This document shows positions 27,859 to 34,490 of a DNA stretch of 52,844 bases, in pieces. Each line of letters opens with the position of its first letter. The stretch's first letter is position 1. The notes under the pieces are model-generated. The model did not search any database. It saw only the letters and a program-made list of their open reading frames with translations, and was not told the origin of the DNA. This DNA comes from an uncultured Dysgonomonas sp. (GTDB lineage: Bacteria > Bacteroidota > Bacteroidia > Bacteroidales > Dysgonomonadaceae), in contig CALKIV010000102.1 of NCBI GenBank assembly GCA_937995835.1, positions 1 through 52,844 of the forward strand, given 5' to 3'. The position numbers were made by a program, and so were the translations under genes.

Positions 27859-28416
27859 TTATTCGTTCACCCTTTGGATGATAGTTTTGCCATCTGTAGA
27901 AAACAGAAATTTCACATCGGTAGCTTCTTCTCTGGCTTGTTTTCTTGGATTAAAGCAGCTAAAAGAGATTGTAGCAAGTTTTGCCAACACTTCAGATTCA
28001 TCACGACCATTGTATCTATCCAAGTAATCAGGTCGCCAATTTTGCCATTTTTCTAATCTTTTTTCAGCAGATTGCAATAAGCCTTCCTGATCTTTAATCA
28101 TCATTCGACTGACAGCACTTTTATCAGCAGTCTTTTTATATTTTTCAATACGAGATTTATACAGGTCAACATCTTTCTGTTCGGATGCTATTTTCTTGGC
28201 TTTTTCTGTTTCGTAGATATTCTGTAAAATCTGAATACTGTCTTTGACCAAGATATCGGATAACTCAAATTTCGTGAACTTGACATCTAAGTCAGCACGA
28301 ACACCATTATCCATTTCAAGGGCATCTTTGAATGTTTGTTTAAATACATCATTGGTTTGTGAAGTACAGCTAAGGGTGGATAAACTGATAATAAAAATTG
28401 TCAATAGCTTTTTCAT
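27859..28416 (-). CDS. Hypothetical lipoprotein in the element cargo
   Basis: A 185-residue protein with an SPII signal (MKKLLTIFIISLSTLSCTSQ, Cys17). The mature part is highly charged and helical, with heptad-like stretches (about residues 60-125, KAKKIASEQKDVDLYKSRIE and on), then a short strand-rich end (VKFLFSTDGKTIIQRVNE). I do not recognise a family. Its start overlaps the stop of the 118-residue gene (TAATG), so the two form an operon opposite to the mob genes. The role is unknown; surface or periplasmic location is expected. Confidence 0.7.
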   Translation of the reverse strand: MKKLLTIFIISLSTLSCTSQTNDVFKQTFKDALEMDNGVRADLDVKFTKFELSDILVKDSIQILQNIYETEKAKKIASEQKDVDLYKSRIEKYKKTADKSAVSRMMIKDQEGLLQSAEKRLEKWQNWRPDYLDRYNGRDESEVLAKLATISFSCFNPRKQAREEATDVKFLFSTDGKTIIQRVNE

Positions 28417-28772
28417 TACAGTAGTGTTAATGAGGTTGATGAATAATACTCGTCGTCAAAATCGAATATACGATAGGCTTCGTTTCGATCTTCCAAAGCG
28501 TAACTAAGCAAGATTTGGTATTTTCCGTAAAGAATAACTAATTCTTCAGGATCAAATTTTATTAATTCTGCACCTTTATGTTTCTGGTATTCTCCATAGG
28601 CAAAGAAGAAGAGTCCCACTTGTGGAATATCAGGAGATAAGTTTGATAAGGCTTCTAGGTCAAATAAATTAACACTCCATGCTTGCAGGAGGTCATCGGG
28701 TATTTTATCTGTCGTTATATCTATATCCTTAGATACAAGCAGAAAGCTTTGTTGTAATTGCTCGTCTGTCAT
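28416..28772 (-). CDS. Small acidic hypothetical protein
   Basis: A 118-residue acidic cytoplasmic protein (no signal or membrane helix) of unknown family. The visible sequence is helical, with VGLFFFAYGEYQKHKGAELI in the middle and a C-terminal acidic patch (FDFDDEYYSS). It is first in a two-gene minus-strand operon with the lipoprotein. It is divergent from the ATPase-TOPRIM gene, with the long hairpin region between them. Confidence 0.65.
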   Translation of the reverse strand: MTDEQLQQSFLLVSKDIDITTDKIPDDLLQAWSVNLFDLEALSNLSPDIPQVGLFFFAYGEYQKHKGAELIKFDPEELVILYGKYQILLSYALEDRNEAYRIFDFDDEYYSSTSLTLL

Positions 28773-28813
28773 GTTTCAATCAGTTTAATTGTTTTTTTCT
28801 TTTCATTGAAACA

Positions 28814-28984
28814 TTCACATAACCATAAAAAGAAGGCATGGAACTCACCAAGTCCGTAACAGAGGTACTGGAATACCCGAGAGACGAAACAAGGCAAGCC
28901 CATGCCCCTATTACGAGCATGAGCATTGCACAGTTTCCTTGTCTCTCTAAAATTTCCAGTTTTCTGTTACAAGGTTTATGTGAA
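28814..28984. ncRNA. Long imperfect inverted repeat, candidate structured RNA
   Basis: The 464-bp gap between 28772 and 29237 holds a multi-helix hairpin. P1 pairs 28814-28824 with 28973-28984 (TTCACATAA with TTATGTGAA, one bulge). P2 pairs 28856-28863 with 28963-28970 (GTAACAGA/TCTGTTAC) and 28868-28873 with 28954-28959 (CTGGAA/TTCCAG). P3 pairs 28879-28885 with 28941-28947 (GAGAGAC/GTCTCTC). Near the tip, GCAA/TTGC (28894-28897, 28926-28929) and CATGC/GCATG (28901-28905, 28917-28921) pair. It is more GC-rich than its surroundings and holds no ORF. I cannot match it to a named RNA class. The transcribed strand is undecided; a hairpin at 29003-29022 would suit a plus-strand RNA end. Confidence 0.5.
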
Positions 28985-29002
28985 CGCTAATGTTATATTT
29001 TT

Positions 29003-29022
29003 ATATGCGACGCTTCGCATAT
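29003..29022 (+). terminator. Short hairpin after the candidate RNA
   Basis: ATATGCGA and TCGCATAT pair around a CGCT loop, followed by the T-rich TATTTTCT. It could end a plus-strand RNA from the long hairpin. The U-run is interrupted, so the call is tentative. Confidence 0.4.
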
Positions 29023-29076
29023 TATTTTCTAAAAGCAAAGATAAATAAATGAAACTATATTCTATATTAAAATCAT

Positions 29077-29084
29077 TATCTTTG
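29077..29084 (+). promoter_or_regulatory. Possible -7 box for the ATPase-TOPRIM gene
   Basis: TATCTTTG matches TAnnTTTG and lies 152 bp upstream of the ATG at 29237. No TTTG at -33. If used, the mRNA has a leader of about 145 nt containing a short reading frame. Confidence 0.45.
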
Positions 29085-29154
29085 TTTTAATAAGCTCAAG
29101 ACTAAACACAAGAAATATTACTAGAAGAAGGTGCTTAAATCCAAATATTTTGAG

Positions 29155-29256
29155 ATGTGGAAAGGTAGAACCATTCAAGATTTAGGAGAAGTTCCATTGT
29201 GTAATATTATTGTGAAAACTTTTAAAAAATATTTTTATGAAAATAACTCTTATTGA
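29155..29256 (+). CDS. Possible 33-residue leader ORF overlapping the ATPase start
   Basis: An ATG at 29155 opens a 33-codon frame (MWKGRTIQDLGEVPLC, then a basic tail) that ends at a TGA 20 nt inside the ATPase gene, in a different frame. A GTG at 29131 would extend it to 41 codons. It could couple translation of the ATPase or be a chance frame or a gene remnant. No strong ribosome site is visible. Confidence 0.25.
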   Translation: MWKGRTIQDLGEVPLCNIIVKTFKKYFYENNSY

Positions 29257-31234
29257 TCAACATTTATCTCTATTTCCCTTTGAAAGTGAGGAACTGTCAG
29301 ATTTTACTGTTATTACAGGTTTAAATGGAAGTGGAAAGTCTCAGTTGCTTGAGCTTATAGCATCTAAGTATTCCAACACTAAAATAAATAAGAATTCTCA
29401 TATTAGGCTGACATTGTCGACTTTTGATAACACCCTGAATGTACAATATGAAGGAATAATCAAGGATAAGACAATAACAGTAGACAGAGAAATGTGGGAA
29501 AGATCAATCAAGTTGTTAAGTGAACCATATATTAATGCAGACGAAACTACCAAAAGGCTTCATAGCTTTTTATTAAAAATAAAACTCTTTGATAAAGTTT
29601 TAAATAGACAGATTGATCAAATATTATCTGATGATCCTGAATATATCTCGTTAATGAGTGCTTTCTATTCTAATATGAGTAATGGAGCAAGCTATTCTCA
29701 TAGTATAGTTTATCAAAAGGCTGTGTTAGAAAAGCTATATTATACAAACAACAATCTAAAATCGTTTTTATGCGCTAATTATATCAGTAACCACTTAAGG
29801 AAAAATGTAGAAACGCTAACCGAATTAGATTTTTATACTACGCCTCTTGATGAATATTGGGCAGATGAAAACACTCTTTTCCAATCTAATATTGAAACAT
29901 TATTCTTTAATTATGCTAGAAGAAGAATGAAAAATGATCATCTCTATTATAGAAAAGAAAGGTATAATAAAGAGAATATATCAATTTCAGACGATGAGTT
30001 TATAAATAAATATACAGAGCCTTGGGTATTAATAAACAATATATTAGAAAGATATAATATAGATTTTATTTTCAAAGGGATTGATCCTGAAGACTTTGAC
30101 GAGAATATTAAAGTGAATCATTTCTTATACAAGAAATCCACAGGAGCACCAGTTCTCTTTGAATATCTCTCTTCAGGAGAGAAAGTCATAATTGGACTTA
30201 TTATGAAATTATTTTTAAGTGATTATTATGAAAAAAAATTAGAATACCCAGATTTAATCCTTTTGGATGAGCCTGATGCTCATTTGCATCCAGAGATGTC
30301 AAAATTACTTATTGATATATTAAATGATGTATTTGTAAGTGAACTTGGTATAAAAGTTATAATAACAACTCATTCTCCTTCTACAGTCGCTTTAGCTCCA
30401 GAAGAATCAATCTTTCAACTGAAAAACGGCAATCCTACATCGTTAGAAAAAATATCTAAAGATGATGCATTGAAGTTACTTACGGGCTTTATCCCAACTT
30501 TAAGCATTGATTACAAAAATCACAGACAAGTATTTGTTGAAAGTTCGGTAGATGTTGCATATTATCAGCAATTATATGATATCTATCAACAAAATAATCA
30601 ATTAGATTACAAGTTGTATTTTATAGCTAATAAGAAAGGGGATGGGAATTGTGATTTAGTGTATAGTATGGTTGAGTCTTTTGAGAAAGCGGGAAATACA
30701 ACTTGTTATGGAATTGTTGATTGGGATTTTAATGGGACGAAAGGGAATTCATCTACTAACAGAACGTTTGTACATGGAGAGAATGAGAGGTACAGTCTTG
30801 AAAATTTTGTTTTAGACCCAATTTATATACTTGCTCTACTATTGGAGAATAAAATGCATAATACAGAGTTGAAAGATATGAATTTTAGTGCAAATTTTCA
30901 TCAATATGCATTTAAAGATTCATCACAAAAAGAACTTCAAGGTTTCGTTAATGAGTTCTTTAAATTGTTTAAAGATAAATATCGCACATTTAATATTGAA
31001 GACGTGTCAAATATAGATTATCTGAATGGAATCTCAATACAAGTACCAAAAGAATACTTATTGCATCAAGGGCATAGTTTAGATGCTAAAGTAAAAGAAA
31101 TTTTCCCTCATTTAAAAAGGAAATACCCCAATGAAGGAGATATTCAAAATGCAATATATTCTATTATTATAAAGAATTATCCACTTGTGCCTATGGCTAC
31201 AATTAATGTGATAAAAAAACTATCTACAAAATAG
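29237..31234 (+). CDS. Single-chain ABC-type ATPase plus TOPRIM/DUF4435-like protein (PARIS- or OLD-like)
   Basis: A 665-residue protein. The ATPase half has Walker A GLNGSGKS (28-35), ABC signature LSSGEK (311-316), Walker B LILLDEPDAHLHP (340-352; D344, E345) and H-loop THS (H379). After about residue 430 a TOPRIM-like domain follows: E435 in QVFVES, the DxD pair D495/D497 in GIVDWDFN, and ERYSLENFVLDP (518-529), which recalls DUF4435. AAA15-type ATPase plus a DUF4435/TOPRIM effector is the composition of the anti-phage PARIS system (AriA+AriB), here in one chain; OLD-family nucleases are the main alternative. It is cargo at the right end of the element, ending just before the right arm repeats. 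Defence function is inferred. Confidence 0.8.
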   Translation: MKITLIDQHLSLFPFESEELSDFTVITGLNGSGKSQLLELIASKYSNTKINKNSHIRLTLSTFDNTLNVQYEGIIKDKTITVDREMWERSIKLLSEPYINADETTKRLHSFLLKIKLFDKVLNRQIDQILSDDPEYISLMSAFYSNMSNGASYSHSIVYQKAVLEKLYYTNNNLKSFLCANYISNHLRKNVETLTELDFYTTPLDEYWADENTLFQSNIETLFFNYARRRMKNDHLYYRKERYNKENISISDDEFINKYTEPWVLINNILERYNIDFIFKGIDPEDFDENIKVNHFLYKKSTGAPVLFEYLSSGEKVIIGLIMKLFLSDYYEKKLEYPDLILLDEPDAHLHPEMSKLLIDILNDVFVSELGIKVIITTHSPSTVALAPEESIFQLKNGNPTSLEKISKDDALKLLTGFIPTLSIDYKNHRQVFVESSVDVAYYQQLYDIYQQNNQLDYKLYFIANKKGDGNCDLVYSMVESFEKAGNTTCYGIVDWDFNGTKGNSSTNRTFVHGENERYSLENFVLDPIYILALLLENKMHNTELKDMNFSANFHQYAFKDSSQKELQGFVNEFFKLFKDKYRTFNIEDVSNIDYLNGISIQVPKEYLLHQGHSLDAKVKEIFPHLKRKYPNEGDIQNAIYSIIIKNYPLVPMATINVIKKLSTK

Positions 31235-31235
31235 C

Positions 31236-31256
31236 TTATCCCTCAAATTATCCCTC
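31236..31256. repeat. Right pair of TTATCCCTC repeats (integrase arm-type sites)
   Basis: TTATCCCTC at 31236-31244 and 31248-31256, 12 bp apart, in the same orientation as the left pair and at the same spacing. They start 2 bp after the ATPase stop codon. Confidence 0.6.
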
Positions 31257-31269
31257 TTAAAAAACAGAA

Positions 31270-31297
31270 AAGCTTATAATCAATCGATTATAAGCTT
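31270..31297 (-). terminator. Element-borne terminator for the tRNA-Leu transcript
   Basis: A 12-bp stem (AAGCTTATAATC and its complement, AATC loop), read leftward with a T-rich tail. It sits directly after tRNA-Leu, on the element side of attR. It aligns without gaps to the terminator left of attL (21693-21724); differences in the stem are paired C-G versus T-A changes, so the fold is kept. Confidence 0.8.
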
Positions 31298-31302
31298 TTT
31301 CT

Positions 31303-31317
31303 GTACTCGGAGCGGGA
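31303..31317. repeat. attR core repeat (within tRNA-Leu 3' end)
   Basis: Identical to 21726-21740. It covers the last 14 nt of the intact tRNA-Leu gene plus one base, so integration rebuilt the tRNA. Confidence 0.85.
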
Positions 31318-31388
31318 CTTGAACCCGCACAACCGCAATGGTCACAAGAGTTTAAGTCTTGCGTGTCTACCGATTCCACCATCCGAGC
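31304..31388 (-). tRNA. tRNA-Leu (anticodon UAA)
   Basis: An 85-nt class II tRNA. The anticodon stem CAAGA/TCTTG holds loop CTTAAAC with anticodon TAA. The acceptor GCTCGGA pairs with TCCGAGT (one G-U), discriminator A. A long variable arm is present (TGACCATTGCGGTTG region), as expected for Leu. CCA is not encoded. It is cotranscribed after tRNA-Gly, and its 3' end is the integration target of the element. Confidence 0.96.
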
Positions 31389-31393
31389 ATCCT

Positions 31394-31469
31394 TGGAGCG
31401 AAAGACGGGATTCGAACCCGCGACCCCAACCTTGGCAAGGTTGTGCTCTACCAACTGAGCTACTTTCGC
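31394..31469 (-). tRNA. tRNA-Gly (anticodon GCC)
   Basis: The acceptor GCGAAAG pairs with CTTTCGC, with discriminator U followed by encoded CCA. The anticodon stem CAACC/GGTTG holds loop TTGCCAA with anticodon GCC. D-arm AGCTCAGTTGGTAGAGC and T-arm GCGGGTTCGAATCCCGT are normal. It lies 5 bp upstream of tRNA-Leu on the same strand. Confidence 0.97.
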
Positions 31470-31534
31470 AAAAAGTGCTAAGTGAGAAGTTAAACAAAAC
31501 CGACGCTTCGGCTTCTATTCCCATTTAGCGAGTG

Positions 31535-31565
31535 CAAATGTAGAGATTATTTTATTTAATTCAAA
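31535..31565 (-). promoter_or_regulatory. Promoter of the tRNA-Gly/tRNA-Leu unit
   Basis: On the minus strand: TTTG (31565-31562), 19 bp, TACATTTG (31542-31535). A good sigma-ABfr match, about 65 bp upstream of tRNA-Gly. Confidence 0.75.
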
Positions 31566-31572
31566 GGATTAT

Positions 31573-32058
31573 CTAATATTTTGAAAGAATGTGAAAAACT
31601 GTCCCTTGTTCATTAGCACGATAATAGACTGGATAAGTCACCAAACTCTCTTTAGATGGACCTGAAACCAGATTATACTTTCCTCCAAGAAGATTAAATA
31701 CACTTCCGCAATGCTCACATTTTGCCTTGCCATCTGTTGTGGCTTCCACGTGAAAATCTTGCCTTTTCTCAAAAGGACAAGCTAAATCAAAAGCATATAA
31801 GTCTAACAAGTTTCCATACCCTTCTCTTGGGTAAACACTGCGCACGACTAACAAACCTCCAAAACCAAGATAGGGGCTACCGGCTCTTGGGACTGTAAAC
31901 GATTTTGTGCTCAAAGAAGCAGTCAGATCCTTATCCAGGAAATCAATATTTACTCTAAAGTCTACGGGACGCCCATAAATATCATTATACTCTTCATTCT
32001 CACAACTAACAGTTCCAATCAGCATCAGAGCTATAAACAACTTGCTAACAAATTTCAT
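31573..32058 (-). CDS. Rieske-like lipoprotein with altered cluster ligands
   Basis: A 161-residue lipoprotein. I take the ATG at 32058 because it is preceded by AAAAAGGA and gives an SPII signal (MKFVSKLFIALMLIGTVSC, Cys19); a longer frame from 32127 would overlap queG. The C-terminal half has the layout of a Rieske [2Fe-2S] domain: box 1 DLACPFE (C94) and box 2 CEHCGSVFNL (C114, C117), then a GP-K-SLVTYPVYY end. In true Rieske proteins the ligands are C-x-H and C-x2-H. Here the two histidine positions are Phe96 and Cys117, so cluster binding may be lost or different. Function unknown. Confidence 0.7.
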   Translation of the reverse strand: MKFVSKLFIALMLIGTVSCENEEYNDIYGRPVDFRVNIDFLDKDLTASLSTKSFTVPRAGSPYLGFGGLLVVRSVYPREGYGNLLDLYAFDLACPFEKRQDFHVEATTDGKAKCEHCGSVFNLLGGKYNLVSGPSKESLVTYPVYYRANEQGTVFHILSKY

Positions 32059-32098
32059 TTTTTCCTTTTTATAAGAATATAACGTAAAAAAAGTATAT

Positions 32099-33040
32099 TT
32101 ATTTTTTATTCTCACGCAATGCTTCAATATTTCTTTTCAATCCACTAAGCTTAGCACGCTTGATGGCTGACCCTTTAAATATTTTCTGATATTCTTCTAC
32201 ACTCATATTGGCAATCGCCTCTTCAGTCAATGATAAAAAATCACTTGAAGGATCAAACTCTGGAGTACTATGTGCAACAGCAAAACGATTCCATGGGCAC
32301 ACCTGTTGACAAATATCGCAACCATAGACTCTATTGCCCATCTTCGTTGCAATCACTTCATCGATATCTCCCTTATTTTCTATGGTCTGATAAGATAAAC
32401 ATCGCTGAGCATCAATCACCTGAGGAGACACAATAGCACCTGTGGGACAAGCATCGATACATCTGGTACATGTAACACAGCTAGGCATTTTCTTGCTTGT
32501 TGCATCATCATATTCTAATTCTATATTCAGAACAAGAGCTGAAAGAAAAAAGTACGTGCCTCTCTTAGGGATGATCAGCAAAGAGTTTTTCCCTATCCAT
32601 CCCAAACCTGCCTTTGCTGCCCAATAGCGCTCAAAAAGAGGAGCTGTATCGCAAAAGTAACGTCCCTCGATGGAAGAGTCTAACGACCGACAGTGCTCAT
32701 ATACAGTCTTTAATTTTTCCTTCACCACCTCATGATAATCCTTACCATAGGCATAATATGCAAATTGTGGATTATTCTCCTGTTGAAATTCTTTTGGGTA
32801 ATAATTCAATGCCATAACAATGATCGTTTTAGCTCCCTCAACCAGCAAAGTAGGGTCTAAACGCTTGTCTGCATTGCGCTCCATGTAGCCCATATCTGCA
32901 TGATAATCATTGGCTAACCACTCATTATATACCAAACGATTCTTCTCATCAACAGCTTCAGCTTTGCATATGCCACAAGCATCGAAACCTTGATCGAGAA
33001 TAAAAGATTTTATTTTGTGAGTAATCGTTTTTTTATCCAT
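32099..33040 (-). CDS. queG: Epoxyqueuosine reductase
   Basis: A 313-residue cobalamin-dependent iron-sulfur enzyme that reduces epoxyqueuosine to queuosine in tRNA, the last step of the pathway. The start at 33040 (MDKKTITHKIKSF) is chosen over 33088 because the extra 16 residues look untranslated. Visible are the catalytic-acid region RYFCDTAPLFERYWAAKAGLGWIGKN and two 4Fe-4S ligand sets, CVTCTRCIDACP and CDICQQVCP. It follows trpA on the same strand. The upstream pathway genes queD and queE are 8 kb away in this window. Confidence 0.95.
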   Translation of the reverse strand: MDKKTITHKIKSFILDQGFDACGICKAEAVDEKNRLVYNEWLANDYHADMGYMERNADKRLDPTLLVEGAKTIIVMALNYYPKEFQQENNPQFAYYAYGKDYHEVVKEKLKTVYEHCRSLDSSIEGRYFCDTAPLFERYWAAKAGLGWIGKNSLLIIPKRGTYFFLSALVLNIELEYDDATSKKMPSCVTCTRCIDACPTGAIVSPQVIDAQRCLSYQTIENKGDIDEVIATKMGNRVYGCDICQQVCPWNRFAVAHSTPEFDPSSDFLSLTEEAIANMSVEEYQKIFKGSAIKRAKLSGLKRNIEALRENKK

Positions 33041-33102
33041 TATTGAGTAAACGAAAGTATTCAAAAGAATATCCACAAAATTAATCATTTAGAACTATAT
33101 CC

Positions 33103-33876
33103 TCAGCTTTCTAAGCCTGTTTTTAGGCTTGAGATTGCCTCATGGATGCTTGCCGACTCTTTCAACAGTGTAATAAATTTACTTCCAATGATGGCTCCAT
33201 TAGAGTTTGCCTGTGCCGACTCTAAGGTCGATTTGTTAGAAATACCAAAGCCAATCAAGCGAGGATTTTTCAGATTCATTGCATTTATTTTGCTGAAATA
33301 GGCTCGTTTGGTTTCATCAAAATTACTTTGCGCCCCTGTTGTAGATGTGGACGATACCATATAAATAAAGCCTTCTGTATGCTCGTCAATCAATCGGATA
33401 CGTTCTTCTGATGTGTCAGGAGTGATTAGCATGATGATTTTCAGATCATATTTATCAGCCACAGCCTTATATTCTTCCATATAATCTTTGAAAGGCAGGT
33501 CAGGAATAATTACCCCATCGACGCCAACTTCGGCACACTTCTGGCAAAAATTATCGAAACCATATTGCATAATTGGGTTCAGATAGCCCATCATCACCAA
33601 GGGAATGGACACTTCTTTTCTAATATCTTTTAATTGATCAAACAAGATACGTAAGGTCATGCCATTTTTTAAGGCTACCCCCCCACTGCTCTGAATCGTT
33701 GGACCGTCAGCCATAGGGTCAGAAAAAGGAATTCCAATCTCTATTAGATCAATCCCATTTTTCTCCAATGCTTTGATGATAGGACAAGTATCCTCTAACT
33801 TGGGGAAACCTGCTGTAAAATAAATAGACAGTATATTTTTAGGTTTACTTTCGAACAAGCGATTTATTCTATTCAT
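33103..33876 (-). CDS. trpA: Tryptophan synthase alpha subunit
   Basis: A 257-residue TIM barrel that cleaves indole-3-glycerol phosphate to indole for TrpB. The family signature LIEIGIPFSDPMADGP is present with the catalytic Glu and Asp (D in VIIPDLPF), and GFGISN near the C-terminus binds the phosphate. It is the last gene of the trp operon, overlapping trpF by 4 bp. Confidence 0.97.
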   Translation of the reverse strand: MNRINRLFESKPKNILSIYFTAGFPKLEDTCPIIKALEKNGIDLIEIGIPFSDPMADGPTIQSSGGVALKNGMTLRILFDQLKDIRKEVSIPLVMMGYLNPIMQYGFDNFCQKCAEVGVDGVIIPDLPFKDYMEEYKAVADKYDLKIIMLITPDTSEERIRLIDEHTEGFIYMVSSTSTTGAQSNFDETKRAYFSKINAMNLKNPRLIGFGISNKSTLESAQANSNGAIIGSKFITLLKESASIHEAISSLKTGLES

Positions 33877-34490
33877 GATTTTATTTCTTTGATAAATTTT
33901 TCTAATAAACTAATATTTTTTAATCCTGCTTCGATTTCAAAGCGACTATTAAGATCAATGCCATAAAGCATTGGATGCCTTATCTCTTTTAATGCTGAAG
34001 CGTCTTCCTCTGATATTCCTCCACTCAACAAAAAAGGTGTCGCTCCTCGATATGCTTCAAGTATTTGCCAATCAAATTTTTGTCCAGAACCTCCATATTG
34101 AGGCGTTTTAGTATCAAATAAAAAGTAGTTACAAGCACCCTCATACTTTTCACATTGTTCAAAATCTTCTTTCTGACCAACGCTAAAGGCTTTGATGACA
34201 GGAATTTTTTCTTTTAATGCCTTGCTAAAATCAGGAGATTCATTGCCATGCAATTGAATCATATTCAATTTATACTGACTCACTTTTTCTAAGATCTCAT
34301 CCAAATCAGCATTAACAAACACACCTACTCGCTGAATGGAGGAGTGAGAGCTACAGCAATCAGTCAGATCGTCTTGCGAAACGTATCGAGGCGATTTGGG
34401 ATAAAAGATCAACCCCATCATATCGATAGGAAGTTTCATCAACGCGCTGATATTTTCGGCATACTTCATGCCACAGACCTTTATTTTCAT
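33873..34490 (-). CDS. trpF: Phosphoribosylanthranilate isomerase
   Basis: A 205-residue TIM barrel for the third step of tryptophan synthesis. The N-terminal KVCGMKYAENI carries the catalytic Cys, MIQLHGNE is conserved, and the late GIDLNSRFE is the phosphate-binding end, which holds the catalytic Asp. It overlaps trpC and trpA by 4 bp each, so the three are translationally coupled. Confidence 0.96.
   Translation of the reverse strand: MKIKVCGMKYAENISALMKLPIDMMGLIFYPKSPRYVSQDDLTDCCSSHSSIQRVGVFVNADLDEILEKVSQYKLNMIQLHGNESPDFSKALKEKIPVIKAFSVGQKEDFEQCEKYEGACNYFLFDTKTPQYGGSGQKFDWQILEAYRGATPFLLSGGISEEDASALKEIRHPMLYGIDLNSRFEIEAGLKNISLLEKFIKEIKS

Larger units (their letters stand above)
21726..31317. 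mobile_element. Integrative mobilizable element in the 3' end of tRNA-Leu(UAA)
   Basis: Bounded by a 15-bp direct repeat (21726-21740 and 31303-31317), of which 14 bp are the 3' end of tRNA-Leu. Contents in order: small GIY-YIG-like protein, tyrosine integrase, unknown protein, excisionase-like protein, DUF4373 protein, probable oriT, MobC, relaxase, membrane protein, then cargo (lipoprotein, small acidic protein, long hairpin, ATPase-TOPRIM protein). It has mobilization genes but no type IV secretion genes, so it needs a helper conjugative element. The layout and target recall the Bacteroides NBU1 class, which also uses a tRNA-Leu 3' end; relatedness is inferred, not tested. Confidence 0.9.

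Noticed and set aside
28850..28895. A possible hammerhead ribozyme in the long hairpin (GACGAAAC near 28883-28890)
   Set aside because: The required CUGAUGA core is missing (CTGGAAT instead), and the stems do not fit a three-way junction.
33041..33088. The upstream queG start at 33088
   Set aside because: It adds 16 hydrophobic residues not expected in QueG; MDKKTITHKIKSF at 33040 looks like the usual N-terminus.
33112..33132. A hairpin (AAGCCT/AGGCTT) at the end of trpA as an operon terminator
   Set aside because: It lies inside the coding sequence and is not followed by a U-run; queG follows closely on the same strand.
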